63,518 nt of DNA. Origin: Chitinophagaceae bacterium (GTDB lineage: Bacteria > Bacteroidota > Bacteroidia > Cytophagales > Cytophagaceae). The notes under the pieces were generated by a model. It saw only the letters and a program-made list of their open reading frames with translations. It made no database searches and was not told the DNA's origin. The position numbers were made by a program, and so were the translations under genes. Each line of letters opens with the position of its first letter. Position 1 is the first letter of the stretch. Location: positions 1 through 63,518 of the forward strand of contig JAQBNU010000070.1 in the NCBI GenBank assembly GCA_028288365.1. The letters are read 5' to 3'. This document shows, in pieces, positions 37,044 to 45,875 of this stretch.

Positions 37044-37955
37044 TTATTTTAGAAAAGTCAATTTGCTGTTTGCAGTCGTTACTTCTAAACGTACAGTAGC
37101 CCCTATCACTAAAGGCATGTTTGGAAGTTCATGGCCGGCAGGAAAAGAAAAGGCCAATGGAATTTTATATGGCTTGACGATTCTTGCTATCGTTTCCTCC
37201 CCAGAAAATCCAAAAGATTCTGAATTGTCTTTAATAGACGTAAGATGACCTACAACCAAGCCTGCCAAGCCTTTTAGTCGCCCCGTTCTATTAAAATGAT
37301 AAAGCATCCGATCGATTTGGTAAATGTATTCATCTACCTCTTCTACGAATAATATTTTATTCTTCCAGGTAATGTCACTGGCCGTACTGATCAACGAATG
37401 AAGCACGGCAAGATTTCCTCCAATTAGTTTCCCTTCTGCTATACCATAATTATTCAATGGATGCACAGGAAATGTATAGTCTGGCAACTCACCAAACAAA
37501 AGGTTACGAAGCATCCCGGCGCCTGATTGTTCTTCTTCTTTGTAAAAAGTAAACGGCATAGGACCATGAATGGAAGGTATGCGATACTGTGCCACGTGAT
37601 TAAGCAATACCGTTACATCACTATATCCAATGATCCATTTGGGATGTTTCTTGAAATTTTTCAAGTGAAGAAAATCTATCAAGCGATGGGTTCCATTTCC
37701 CCCTCTTAAACAAAAAATAGCTTTGACAGAAGGATCATCCATCGCTTTTTGCAAAGCCCCTCTGCGAGCTGCTTCCGTACCGGCAAAGATAAAATGATTT
37801 TGCGTAAGATTAGCGGCTTGTGCAACTTGCAGTCCCCATGATTCCAAATAAGATACAGCCTTTTCAATATCTTCTGGCGCAGCATGTCGCGCCGTTGCAA
37901 CTAATGCTACGCGATCTCCTGCTTTAAGAAAATGTGGCCATCGGATATTGTTCAT
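37044..37955 (-). CDS. ldcA: LD-carboxypeptidase (peptidase S66)
   Basis: 303 residues from the ATG at 37955. The S66 motifs are present: KAGDRVALVATA at the N-terminus, CLRGGNGTHRLIDFL, and the nucleophile elbow IGYSDVTVLL with S112; the Glu and His of the triad fall in FVEEVDEYIYQIDRML and GLVVGHLT. It removes the terminal D-Ala from the L,D bond of peptidoglycan tetrapeptides during recycling. The longer frame beginning at 37991 is unlikely because that ATG lies inside the terminator hairpin of the upstream ompH gene. A promoter is not obvious, so readthrough past the terminator may supply transcription. Confidence 0.9.
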   Translation of the reverse strand: MNNIRWPHFLKAGDRVALVATARHAAPEDIEKAVSYLESWGLQVAQAANLTQNHFIFAGTEAARRGALQKAMDDPSVKAIFCLRGGNGTHRLIDFLHLKNFKKHPKWIIGYSDVTVLLNHVAQYRIPSIHGPMPFTFYKEEEQSGAGMLRNLLFGELPDYTFPVHPLNNYGIAEGKLIGGNLAVLHSLISTASDITWKNKILFVEEVDEYIYQIDRMLYHFNRTGRLKGLAGLVVGHLTSIKDNSESFGFSGEETIARIVKPYKIPLAFSFPAGHELPNMPLVIGATVRLEVTTANSKLTFLK

Positions 37956-37969
37956 TGGTATAAACACAA

Positions 37970-37996
37970 AAAAGGTGAAGCAATGCTTCACCTTTT
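37970..37996 (-). terminator. Rho-independent terminator after the bamA-ompH-ompH operon
   Basis: A 12-bp stem (37970-37981 with 37985-37996, AAAAGGTGAAGC type) with a three-base loop is followed on the minus strand by a run of six T. It lies about 20 bases after the ompH stop codon and includes the ATG at 37991, which argues against that codon as the ldcA start. Confidence 0.9.
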
Positions 37997-38016
37997 GACA
38001 GAATAAATAATGTTAT

Positions 38017-38637
38017 TTATTTTTTAGCTGGTGTCGTATTCGCAGGAGTAGTCGTTCCTGGAGCAGGAGCCGTTACTCCAAGGTCTTTCAACACAAGGCT
38101 GGAAATATCTTCTTCCTTATTGCGTGCATAAAGAATGATGGCAGATCCACCTTGGTCAGTATGCGTATTGAGGACATAAGTAAAACCATTAGCGGCAGCT
38201 ACTTTATCAATTGATTTTTGAATCTTGTCGTAAACAGGTTCTAATAAACTTACTTGTTTCTTTTGTAGATCCTGTTGTGCTTTTTCTTCAAAGTCTTTGA
38301 TAGAAGTTTGCAGGTTTACCAATTCTTTTTCTTTGTCTTGCTTTACCAAATCAGACATCAAACCAGAAGATGCTCCTTTTTGATATTCTTCCATTTTCTT
38401 TTGATACTCCTGGTATTTAGATTCCAATTGAGTAGACAATTGCTTTTCGTATGCCTGCAATTCTGATTCGACTTGTTTTACCTCAGGCATTAAGCTGATC
38501 AGGTAATCTAAATTAGTATATCCAACTTTAGTAGTGGTTGCGGTTTGGGCAAAAGCTCCAATTGACAAAAGTAAAGCAACTACAAGAAGAGATGCTTTTT
38601 TCAGGTTAAGAGATATCATATTCTTGTTATTTAGCAT
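38017..38637 (-). CDS. OmpH/Skp family periplasmic chaperone (distal copy)
   Basis: 206 residues with a signal peptide ending in GAFAQT; the ATG at 38619 is an alternative start that also retains it. The mature protein is the OmpH fold: VGYTNLDYLISLMPEVKQVE, a long coiled-coil hairpin rich in Gln, Glu and Lys (QAYEKQLSTQLESKYQEYQK), then the C-terminal strand region GFTYVLNTHTD. Skp-type trimers hold unfolded outer-membrane proteins on their way to the Bam complex. It ends in a Pro/Thr/Ala-rich tail. It follows a second ompH gene by 15 bases and is the last gene before a strong terminator. Confidence 0.9.
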   Translation of the reverse strand: MLNNKNMISLNLKKASLLVVALLLSIGAFAQTATTTKVGYTNLDYLISLMPEVKQVESELQAYEKQLSTQLESKYQEYQKKMEEYQKGASSGLMSDLVKQDKEKELVNLQTSIKDFEEKAQQDLQKKQVSLLEPVYDKIQKSIDKVAAANGFTYVLNTHTDQGGSAIILYARNKEEDISSLVLKDLGVTAPAPGTTTPANTTPAKK

Positions 38638-38652
38638 TTTTATATAAACAGT

Positions 38653-39189
38653 TTATTTTTGAACGGTGTCTTCCGGGTCTCCCAACCCTAGCTTTTCCAA
38701 TACATAGTCTGTGTAGTCGTGTATAGGATCAGCGTATATGACAACAAGTGTACTCGATTTATCAAATATAACTTGTAGTTTTTTTTCTTTGGCTACTTTC
38801 TCTACCGCTTCGAAAACCTTGTCTTGTACAGGCTTTATCAATTCTTGTTTTTTATAAAACAACATTCCTTCGAAACCGAAATATGCCTTTTGTTTTTCTC
38901 TTAACTTTTTCTCTTTTGAAGCAATGGTATCAAGCCTCTCTTTCTGCATGTCTTCCGTTAGCAGCACTTCTTCTACCTTGTAAGCATCTTTAAGTGAACT
39001 CACTTCTTTGCCCATTTCTTCTAACTCTGTCTGCCATTTTTTTGCAGCAGTGTTAAGATCTGATTGAGCCTGCTTGTATTCGGGAAGTTTAGTTAAAATA
39101 TATTCGGAATCAATATACCCAAATTTTTGAGCATACACTGAACTTGCCAGGGAAATAGTCAATAATAATGCCAGACTGAATAATCGCAT
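38653..39189 (-). CDS. OmpH/Skp family periplasmic chaperone (proximal copy)
   Basis: 178 residues from the ATG at 39189, four bases after the bamA stop; a longer frame from a TTG at 39213 would disturb the signal peptide (LALLLTISLASSVYAQ). The mature part has the OmpH start KFGYIDSEYILTKLPEYKQA, a charged coiled coil and the terminal strand segment KKLQVIFDKSSTLVVIY. It differs clearly in sequence from the distal copy, so the pair is an old duplication, probably with different clients or a mixed assembly. It directly follows bamA, which fits a role in delivering outer-membrane proteins. Confidence 0.9.
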   Translation of the reverse strand: MRLFSLALLLTISLASSVYAQKFGYIDSEYILTKLPEYKQAQSDLNTAAKKWQTELEEMGKEVSSLKDAYKVEEVLLTEDMQKERLDTIASKEKKLREKQKAYFGFEGMLFYKKQELIKPVQDKVFEAVEKVAKEKKLQVIFDKSSTLVVIYADPIHDYTDYVLEKLGLGDPEDTVQK

Positions 39190-39193
39190 ATGC

Positions 39194-41713
39194 TTATCTG
39201 ATTTGTTGACCAATAGTAAAGGTTACCCTTGATGTGCGATTAGGATTTGGATAACCTGGAACATCATCCAGAGGTACCCCCCAATCAACACCTAACAATC
39301 CAAATGCCGGCATAAATACTCTTGCTCCAAACCCTGCCGATCGGTATAAATTAGACGGTGTGAAATCTTCGTACTTATACACGTTATTTCCTGCTTCAAA
39401 GAAAGCCAGCACAAAGAGTGAGAACGCTGGAGAGTTCATTACCGGATAACGAATTTCAGATACAATTTTCCCATAGGCAACCCCACCGCTTCCGCCAATT
39501 GAATTATCCTGATATCCTCGTAAACCAATAACGTCATACCCAAGAACGTAATTATATCCTGATAATCCACTACCTCCCATAATGAAACGTTCGAATGGTC
39601 CGATTCCTGTAGACCCTTTATAAGAACTGATAAAACCTAAGTGTGTACGAACGTTCCAAACCAGGTTCCGTTTCTTACCCGGCACAATAGTCGCAAACCA
39701 AGAGTTGTCAAACATCCATTTATTATATTCCATGAACCTAAAACGAACAGCCGGATCCAGTTTTTTATTACCGTAATCAACTCCATCAAAAACTGAATAA
39801 GGAGGTGTTAAAGAAACAGCAAGAGTAATATTAGATCCTCTGGTAGGAAATTGAAAATCGTTTAAGCTATTTCTCGCAATAGAATAGTTCAAGGCAAAGC
39901 TGGTTGTACGACCGCTACTATAGCCAATCCCCGTACTATTGAAAGGATAATTACTCAGTACATATTGCAAGAAGGAAACGCTATAAGTGGCCGTGAAATA
40001 ATCATCCGGCCATTTTAATCGTTTACCCAAACTTACTGTTACACCATTTACCGCCAATTTACCAATCGTTTCTCCACTCGTACCAAAACGATGTTGCACA
40101 CTTTTCGAAAGACTTACTGTCAAGGCATTTGGTTTTCTACCACCAAGCCATGGTTCAGTAAATGACATAGAATACGATTGATACTGTCTACCGTTTGCCT
40201 GAAAGCGAATGGATAACCGCTGCCCATCACCTGAAGGCAAAGGACTCCATGTTTTGAAATGACGAATATTTCGAAGTGAAAAATTATTAAATACAACGCC
40301 AAGTGTTCCGACAAAACCATAGTAACCACCCCAACCTCCAGAAAGCTCAATTTGATCACTTGGTTTTTCAACTACTGTATAATGTATATCTACTGTTTCC
40401 GTACGCGGATCAGGAACAGGATTGATACCAATTTGTTCGTTGTCAAAATAATTCATCGTAGCCAACTCTCGTTGAGTACGAATGATATCTGCTCTTGAAA
40501 ACTTTTCTCCTGGTAATGTTCTTACCTCTCTTAGAATGACATGATCATGCGTTTTGGTATTTCCAGCAATGGTGATGTTACGAATAGTAGCTTGTCCTCC
40601 TTCATACACCCTCATCTCCAAATCAATTGAATCACCTTCTACCAAAACTTCTACGGGATCAACACTAAAAAACAAATACCCATTATCCAAATAAAGCGAA
40701 CTGATGTCCGGACCATTGGGATTGTAATTCAGTTTTTTTTCTAAGGCTTCATAGTTATAGATATCCCCTTTTTTAAAATCTAAAATTTCACCCAGTGCTT
40801 TGTCAGTATACAGGTAATTACCTTTCCAGATGATGTTACGGAAATAATATTTTTTGCCTTCGGAAATGGTGATGTCAATATTCAGTCGTTTCTTTTTATG
40901 TTTATAGACAGAATCCTTAACGATTACGGCATCTCGATAACCTTTCGAATTGTAGTATTCGATGATCGAATTTTTATCCGATTCGTATTCCTTTTTAATA
41001 AACTTAGAAGAAGTGAAAATATTCATCAAGGTTTTTTCCTTGGTCTTTTTCATTTTCTGTTTCAGCTTCTTAACAGGCATCTGATCGACTCCAAAAAAAT
41101 GAATCCTATGAATCTTTACTTTTGATTTTTTATTTACCGTTACATTGAGCACAACATGGTTTTGAAGCGCCGTATCTTTTTGAGGTACAATCAACACTTC
41201 AGCATTCAAATACCCTTTTTCTAAAAAATATTCTCTAACTTTTTTCTGTGCATTCTTGATTAAGGCGTCGGTTACAATTCTACCTCTTGATATATCGACC
41301 TTGCCTTCTATGTCTTCTCTTTGAGCTTTTGATAAGCCATTAAATTGAAACGACGCCAGTCTAGGCCGTTCTGTCAATTTAAATTCCAGAAAAATAGTAT
41401 TGCCTTCTATGCGTTGAATCTGAACTTCTACATCACCTACTAATCCCTGGTCCCAAAGTTTTTTGATCGCATTGGAAATGTCATCTCCAGGTATGGAAAT
41501 GGGATCACCGATTTTCAGGTTAGTAAGGGATATAACAGCTGCAGGATCTAAGAATTTAACGCCTGTAATTTCAATTCCGCCAATGATATAATCTTTGGGT
41601 GTAGTATAATCTACTTCTGTAGAAAACGTAGAACCGAAATCAATTGACTGACCAAATACTCTAGTTTGCGTTAATAACAAGAGTAGTAAAAAAAAACTGT
41701 ATCTACTCTTCAT
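39194..41713 (-). CDS. bamA: Outer membrane protein assembly factor BamA
   Basis: 839 residues with a signal peptide (FFLLLLLLTQTRVFGQ). Residues 40-430 or so contain successive POTRA domains (for example DYIIGGIEITGVKFLDPAAV and TIRNITIAGNTKTHDHVILR), followed by a 16-strand barrel of the Omp85 family. The lid-loop VRGF-type motif appears as GLRGYQDN, and the last strand ends RVTFTIGQQIR. BamA folds and inserts outer-membrane beta-barrels. It overlaps uppS by four bases and is followed immediately by two ompH genes, forming an outer-membrane biogenesis operon. Confidence 0.96.
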   Translation of the reverse strand: MKSRYSFFLLLLLLTQTRVFGQSIDFGSTFSTEVDYTTPKDYIIGGIEITGVKFLDPAAVISLTNLKIGDPISIPGDDISNAIKKLWDQGLVGDVEVQIQRIEGNTIFLEFKLTERPRLASFQFNGLSKAQREDIEGKVDISRGRIVTDALIKNAQKKVREYFLEKGYLNAEVLIVPQKDTALQNHVVLNVTVNKKSKVKIHRIHFFGVDQMPVKKLKQKMKKTKEKTLMNIFTSSKFIKKEYESDKNSIIEYYNSKGYRDAVIVKDSVYKHKKKRLNIDITISEGKKYYFRNIIWKGNYLYTDKALGEILDFKKGDIYNYEALEKKLNYNPNGPDISSLYLDNGYLFFSVDPVEVLVEGDSIDLEMRVYEGGQATIRNITIAGNTKTHDHVILREVRTLPGEKFSRADIIRTQRELATMNYFDNEQIGINPVPDPRTETVDIHYTVVEKPSDQIELSGGWGGYYGFVGTLGVVFNNFSLRNIRHFKTWSPLPSGDGQRLSIRFQANGRQYQSYSMSFTEPWLGGRKPNALTVSLSKSVQHRFGTSGETIGKLAVNGVTVSLGKRLKWPDDYFTATYSVSFLQYVLSNYPFNSTGIGYSSGRTTSFALNYSIARNSLNDFQFPTRGSNITLAVSLTPPYSVFDGVDYGNKKLDPAVRFRFMEYNKWMFDNSWFATIVPGKKRNLVWNVRTHLGFISSYKGSTGIGPFERFIMGGSGLSGYNYVLGYDVIGLRGYQDNSIGGSGGVAYGKIVSEIRYPVMNSPAFSLFVLAFFEAGNNVYKYEDFTPSNLYRSAGFGARVFMPAFGLLGVDWGVPLDDVPGYPNPNRTSRVTFTIGQQIR

Positions 41714-42465
41714 ATCATTTGTTCATTCAACTGCTCGCTAGTCTTCCCAAATCTTCTTTCCCTCTTTTGGTAATCGATGACAGCTTTATATAAATCTTCT
41801 TTTTTAAAGTCTGGCCAAAGGGTTTCAGTAACATATAATTCAGCATAGGCCAATTCCCATAAAAGGAAATTACTTAATCTGAATTCACCACTTGTTCTTA
41901 TCATCAACTCTGGATCGGGTATGGAAGCCGTAGACAAAAACTCTTTTACAGTACTTTCATTTATTTGGCTGGCGAGTAGCTTACCTTCTGTTACAGCTTG
42001 TGCTATTTTTTGAGTAGCTCTTGTGATATCCCAACGTCCGCTATAACTCAAGGCAAGAGTAAGCACCAGTCCTGTATTACAGGAAGTTTCCTCGATGCCT
42101 TTTGCCAGGCTTTGCTGACAATGCTCAGGTAGAGATTCTATGTCTCCTATGACTTGAAGCTGTACATTGTTTTTTTTGAGGGTAGGAATTTCACCTTGAA
42201 TGGTGGCCACTAAAAGCTCCATCAAGCCTGTCACTTCCTCTTTTGGCCTGGACCAGTTTTCAGTTGAAAAAGCATAGAGCGTAAGGTACTTCGCACCCAA
42301 TTCTGCACAGGACTCTGTTGCATCTCTAACACTGGTAATGGCATTTTGATGCCCGACTAATCTAAAAGATCCTCGTTTTTGTGCCCAACGTCCATTGCCA
42401 TCCATAATGATCGCAATATGGTTGGGTATTTTATTTTTATCAATCAACGATTTAAGGTCGGTCAT
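41710..42465 (-). CDS. uppS: Isoprenyl transferase (undecaprenyl diphosphate synthase)
   Basis: 251 residues from the ATG at 42465 (MTDLKSLIDK); the upstream ATG at 42507 adds 14 residues outside the conserved fold. The cis-prenyltransferase motifs are complete: HIAIIMDGNGRWAQKRG with the metal-binding D22, LTLYAFSTENWSRP, and DPELMIRTSGEFRLSNFLLW. It condenses isopentenyl diphosphate units onto farnesyl diphosphate to give the C55 carrier used in peptidoglycan and glycan export, including by the flippase at 1.6 kb. It overlaps bamA by four bases. Confidence 0.96.
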   Translation of the reverse strand: MTDLKSLIDKNKIPNHIAIIMDGNGRWAQKRGSFRLVGHQNAITSVRDATESCAELGAKYLTLYAFSTENWSRPKEEVTGLMELLVATIQGEIPTLKKNNVQLQVIGDIESLPEHCQQSLAKGIEETSCNTGLVLTLALSYSGRWDITRATQKIAQAVTEGKLLASQINESTVKEFLSTASIPDPELMIRTSGEFRLSNFLLWELAYAELYVTETLWPDFKKEDLYKAVIDYQKRERRFGKTSEQLNEQMI

Positions 42466-42516
42466 TAGTACCCCCGATTTTGGGATTACAAAGCTAAGAA
42501 AACACAAGCAAGCATA

Positions 42517-43221
42517 CTAATCGGGGCAATTTATTTTGTAGAACGTATAGCTCAAAGAAACCCCCAGATAATAAAACCAATCTGATGTCAATGGGTTAGA
42601 AAGGTATTTGGTGTTACTTGGAGTGCCCGTAGGATAAGAACTCACGCCATCCAAATAATCCGTAAAGGTTTTGTTTGCTGTAAATTCAGCATTAAAATTC
42701 AGCCTTGATTTTATTCTGTATTTAATTCCTAGACCAAAAGGAATAGCAAATTGAAATGCATAACGGGCTTGCACATCATCTGTCGCCGTAGCATTATGTG
42801 TTTCGAAATTAAAGAAAGAAAGACCTGCAGCGAAATACGGGGTAAAGCGATGTCCTCGCCTTCCTGTAAATTTGTAATCATAAAAATTATATTCAAACAT
42901 TCCCGCTAACTGATTGATCGTAGCAGTAAATTCTGAGTGACGTGCTTGTCCAATTGGATTATTATCCTTATTAGAATCTTTCCCTGCAAGTGCCCCAAAC
43001 ATAAGACTCGCTCTCAAGCTCACCACAGGGCTTGCATTGAATCGATAATAACCCATAATGCCTGGTCTAGACATTGCAAAATTAGGAACCGTCGAGAGAT
43101 CCCCAGAATAATTTAATGCCCCTACGCCCAATCCTATTTCGTGTTTTTGTCCTTTGACGGCGCTAAGTCCCCAAAAAACAAAAAAAATAGGAAAGGCCAG
43201 TCTTCCTATTTTTTTGCTCAT
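42517..43221 (-). CDS. DUF6089-type outer-membrane beta-barrel protein (copy 1)
   Basis: 234 residues with a signal peptide ending near AVKGQK. The mature sequence alternates polar and hydrophobic residues as in a small barrel (EIGLGVGALNYSGDLS, FTPYFAAGLSFFNFE, FGLGIKYRIKSRLNFNAEFT, YYLGVSLSYTFYK). The opening GxGxxxYxGDL is shared with the neighbouring copy and is typical of DUF6089. The function is unknown. It sits between another DUF6089 gene and uppS-bamA, so it may be a structural partner in outer-membrane assembly; that is inference. Confidence 0.78.
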   Translation of the reverse strand: MSKKIGRLAFPIFFVFWGLSAVKGQKHEIGLGVGALNYSGDLSTVPNFAMSRPGIMGYYRFNASPVVSLRASLMFGALAGKDSNKDNNPIGQARHSEFTATINQLAGMFEYNFYDYKFTGRRGHRFTPYFAAGLSFFNFETHNATATDDVQARYAFQFAIPFGLGIKYRIKSRLNFNAEFTANKTFTDYLDGVSSYPTGTPSNTKYLSNPLTSDWFYYLGVSLSYTFYKINCPD

Positions 43222-43261
43222 AACGCTTGTATAACGTTACCGTATTTTTAAATATTATATA

Positions 43262-44239
43262 TTATCTGAATTTCGGGCAAATAACTTTTGCAGGAATGAT
43301 GTAGGTAAGATGAAAACCAGTAATGATGTAAACATCTTTCCTTCCTTTTTTATCACCTCTTTGTTCTCCATTTTTTCCATACCCAACAATAGCAGGGTTA
43401 CCTAGATCATCCGCCCAAAGCCCGTTTCCACCATACACATCTGCTGCTTTTTGAGCCAATGTAGCATTGTTCATATAGCCTTCATAACTTCTGTCTGACA
43501 TTGCCACAGCCAAGTCTCCTTTAGCCGCTTGAAGTTTTACTTTATCATAATAGTTACCACCTACATCATCTATGTAATCCGTAGTAGTGAATCTCCAGCC
43601 AATTTCAAATGCAAGATCCAGGTGTTTAGCTAATTTATATCTAAAACCCACTCCAATAGGAAGGGCAATTTGATTCAATGAATATGGTTTTGCTCCACCG
43701 TCAAGACCTTGGCCTTCTGTAGACAATGGTTTCAAAGCAACCCAACTTCCGTCTGGAGCCTGAGCCTTTGGATTATGATGGAAATAAGCAATCCCAATAA
43801 ACATGTATGGAGTGTAATCAACCCTTTTAGGATATTTTCCTCTGTTCTCGAACAAATCAATGACAACATCTGCTTTTACTTCGATGATGTCGTTTCTAAA
43901 ACTAAGGTTACGGAACTTTCTGTTTACGTTTTTTGCAGCGTAGTTAGAGTTTTGTGCATCGCTACCAGCTATACGGCCCCAAGACACTGTTCCTCTGAAG
44001 GAAACTCTTGGTGCAACTCTATACAAAGCGGTGACACCAAAATTATAACGGGTAAACTTTATCCCTGGACTTGCAAAACTAGGTCCCGGATCTAAATCAC
44101 CTATATAGTTCATGGCATTTAAACACCCACCAATACTGAAGTAGCGGTTTTGGGGATTAAATTTTTGACCATAAGAATCATACGAGGAGGCCAGCAGTAA
44201 GCCTCCAACAAGTAATGCTATTGAGTAGTATCTCTTCAT
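43262..44239 (-). CDS. DUF6089-type outer-membrane beta-barrel protein (copy 2)
   Basis: 325 residues from the ATG at 44239. The upstream frame to 44296 is excluded because the predicted transcription start lies near 44272. A signal peptide ends near SYGQKF. The mature part begins RYFSIGGCLNAMNYIGDLDP, homologous in layout to copy 1, and continues with barrel-type strands (YTPYMFIGIAYFHHNPKAQ, LPIGVGFRYKLAKHLDLAFE) and an extra loop of about 70 residues before the last strand. It has its own consensus promoter. Function unknown; the arrangement next to copy 1 suggests a duplicated pair. Confidence 0.78.
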   Translation of the reverse strand: MKRYYSIALLVGGLLLASSYDSYGQKFNPQNRYFSIGGCLNAMNYIGDLDPGPSFASPGIKFTRYNFGVTALYRVAPRVSFRGTVSWGRIAGSDAQNSNYAAKNVNRKFRNLSFRNDIIEVKADVVIDLFENRGKYPKRVDYTPYMFIGIAYFHHNPKAQAPDGSWVALKPLSTEGQGLDGGAKPYSLNQIALPIGVGFRYKLAKHLDLAFEIGWRFTTTDYIDDVGGNYYDKVKLQAAKGDLAVAMSDRSYEGYMNNATLAQKAADVYGGNGLWADDLGNPAIVGYGKNGEQRGDKKGRKDVYIITGFHLTYIIPAKVICPKFR

Positions 44240-44278
44240 TTTAGTCTCTAAAAAATTCAACACTATAATGGAATCAGA

Positions 44279-44309
44279 CAAATATACATTTTCCAAAGAT
44301 AAAAACCAA
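44279..44309 (-). promoter_or_regulatory. Predicted internal promoter for the DUF6089-uppS-bamA-ompH segment
   Basis: On the minus strand, TTG (44309-44307), 20 bases and TATATTTG (44286-44279) match the Bacteroidota consensus. The expected start near 44272 gives a leader of about 33 bases to the ATG at 44239. It lies between nadK and the first DUF6089 gene. Confidence 0.65.
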
Positions 44310-44323
44310 TTAAGGTTAAAACT

Positions 44324-45205
44324 TTAATTTCTAGAGTCTAGCCCCCAGTTTAATTTGTCTCTCAACGTTTTTAAAAAATCATATTCAGGTAGTTCAATAA
44401 ATTTTACTACGAAGTCTTCCTTTCTAACGACAAACTTAGTGTTCGGATTAACCAATCGTGAGCGAGCATCAAGTGAAACTAAAAAATCCTTTGCTCTTCC
44501 TTCAATTTCAAAAGACAATGTACAATCATCCGGAACAAGCATTGGCCTTACATTCAGGTTATGAGGACTGACAGGTGTAATGATAAAATTATGTGTGTCT
44601 GGCATCACTAAAGGACCACCACAACTAAGCGAATAGGCCGTTGATCCAGTAGGTGTAGAAATGACTAATCCATCTGCCCAGTAGGAGTTAAGAAATTTCC
44701 CATTGAGGTAAGTATGCACAACAACCATTGAGGTTGAATCTCTTTTCATGAATGTACATTCATTCAGTCCAAAATTCAATCCTGAAAATAAGGTGTCATC
44801 CAAGCCTTCAATCCTAACCAGACTTCTGTCCGTGACTTTATAATTTTTGGTGGCAAGATCCTCGATTGCTTTTTCGATTTCTTCTCTGCGTGTATAGGCA
44901 AGAAATCCCAACCTACCCATATTAATACCCAACACTGGTGTTTGCTGAGGACCAACGAATGTGACAGATTCCAACAAGGAGCCATCACCTCCCAAAGAGA
45001 TCATTACATCTGATTTTGGAAAATCAATATGATCTTTGTAAACGAGATCAATCGAAAGATTTGCTAAACCTGTTTCGGATATAAATTGTTTGAAAGTTTC
45101 TGATACCGCAATTTTAAACCCCGCACCTTTTAGTTTTTTCCAGATTAAATCTACAAAAGGGAAATTGTCTGGACTGAAAGGTCTTCCATGTACAGCGGCT
45201 AGCAT
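44324..45205 (-). CDS. nadK: NAD kinase
   Basis: 293 residues. The hallmark GGDGS motif is at 72-76 (MISLGGDGSLLES), with the NE/D segment in FGLNECTFMKRDS and the Gly-rich WADGLVISTPTGSTAYSLSCGG-type region split over two strands. It phosphorylates NAD to NADP using ATP. The N-terminus (AAVHGRPF) begins at the first strand, so the ATG at 45205 is right. It follows the CBS-domain gene by two bases. The order CBS - nadK - DUF6089 - uppS - bamA is one I recognise from other Bacteroidota. Confidence 0.95.
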   Translation of the reverse strand: MLAAVHGRPFSPDNFPFVDLIWKKLKGAGFKIAVSETFKQFISETGLANLSIDLVYKDHIDFPKSDVMISLGGDGSLLESVTFVGPQQTPVLGINMGRLGFLAYTRREEIEKAIEDLATKNYKVTDRSLVRIEGLDDTLFSGLNFGLNECTFMKRDSTSMVVVHTYLNGKFLNSYWADGLVISTPTGSTAYSLSCGGPLVMPDTHNFIITPVSPHNLNVRPMLVPDDCTLSFEIEGRAKDFLVSLDARSRLVNPNTKFVVRKEDFVVKFIELPEYDFLKTLRDKLNWGLDSRN

Positions 45206-45207
45206 GG

Positions 45208-45870
45208 CTATATGTTGAGGTATTTAAAAAGTAAATCCAATCTATCTTTATCCTGATCTTCCGACTGACCTTCCTGAAAGAACGTTAGTATTCTATATTC
45301 ATGACGTTCTAAGGTCGCAATGATTCTACTTAAATCGCTTTTATTCAGTTTTAAAGTCAGTTTAATGAACTCAGGATCTTTATCATTGTGTACAAAAGAA
45401 CTTAAGATTTTAGCATCATTTGATTCAATCAATCGGCTGATTTGTGACAAGGAATAATCTCTTTCCTTCATTGAAAGCACAATGATCCCTCCAGGTCCAT
45501 ATCCATTCAACATCTGAGCCAGTGCGGCAGAGATATCACTGACGGAAACTACACCGAGGTATACTCCGCTTGGATCAGTCACTGGCAACAAACTTGTTTT
45601 ATACTGATCCGCTTTTTTCAAAAGATCCAGGTAATGAACATCGGGAAGAACCTTCGCGTCTTGGAAATCAAGTTTATAGGAAGAAATAAGTAAAGCAGGA
45701 TCATTCATTTCCAGAATGTTTTCTTCTGTGATTAATCCGGCATACTTCTTCTGATCAACTACAGGAAGCTGAGTTACCCTAAATTCATCCATCCAGTTCA
45801 AAGCTGTCTGACCGGTGTCAGTAAACTTTAATGGCGGTATCATTAAGTTGATTAACTCCTCTGCTAACAT
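45208..45870 (-). CDS. CBS-domain protein
   Basis: 220 residues with two CBS motifs in tandem: the first over residues 5-60 (RVTQLPVVDQKKYAGLITEE), the second over about 75-125 (YKTSLLPVTDPSGVYLGVVS). The last 80 residues look like an ACT-like sensor (GIIVLSMKERDYSLSQISRL). Paired CBS domains bind adenine nucleotides or NAD(P)-type ligands and regulate other proteins. It stands two bases upstream of nadK and five bases after the hydrolase gene, so a regulatory tie to NAD(P) or adenylate level is attractive but unproven. Confidence 0.85.
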   Translation of the reverse strand: MLAEELINLMIPPLKFTDTGQTALNWMDEFRVTQLPVVDQKKYAGLITEENILEMNDPALLISSYKLDFQDAKVLPDVHYLDLLKKADQYKTSLLPVTDPSGVYLGVVSVSDISAALAQMLNGYGPGGIIVLSMKERDYSLSQISRLIESNDAKILSSFVHNDKDPEFIKLTLKLNKSDLSRIIATLERHEYRILTFFQEGQSEDQDKDRLDLLFKYLNI

Positions 45871-45875
45871 ATTTT

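Noticed and set aside
37031-37052. Hairpin spanning the convergent stop codons of cysS and ldcA as a terminator
   Set aside because: The stem is almost wholly A/T with a mismatch and no GC core, so it is noted under cysS but not called as a terminator.
37956-37991. Upstream ATG as the start of ldcA
   Set aside because: The codon sits within the stem of the ompH terminator, and the S66 fold begins only after the ATG at 37955.
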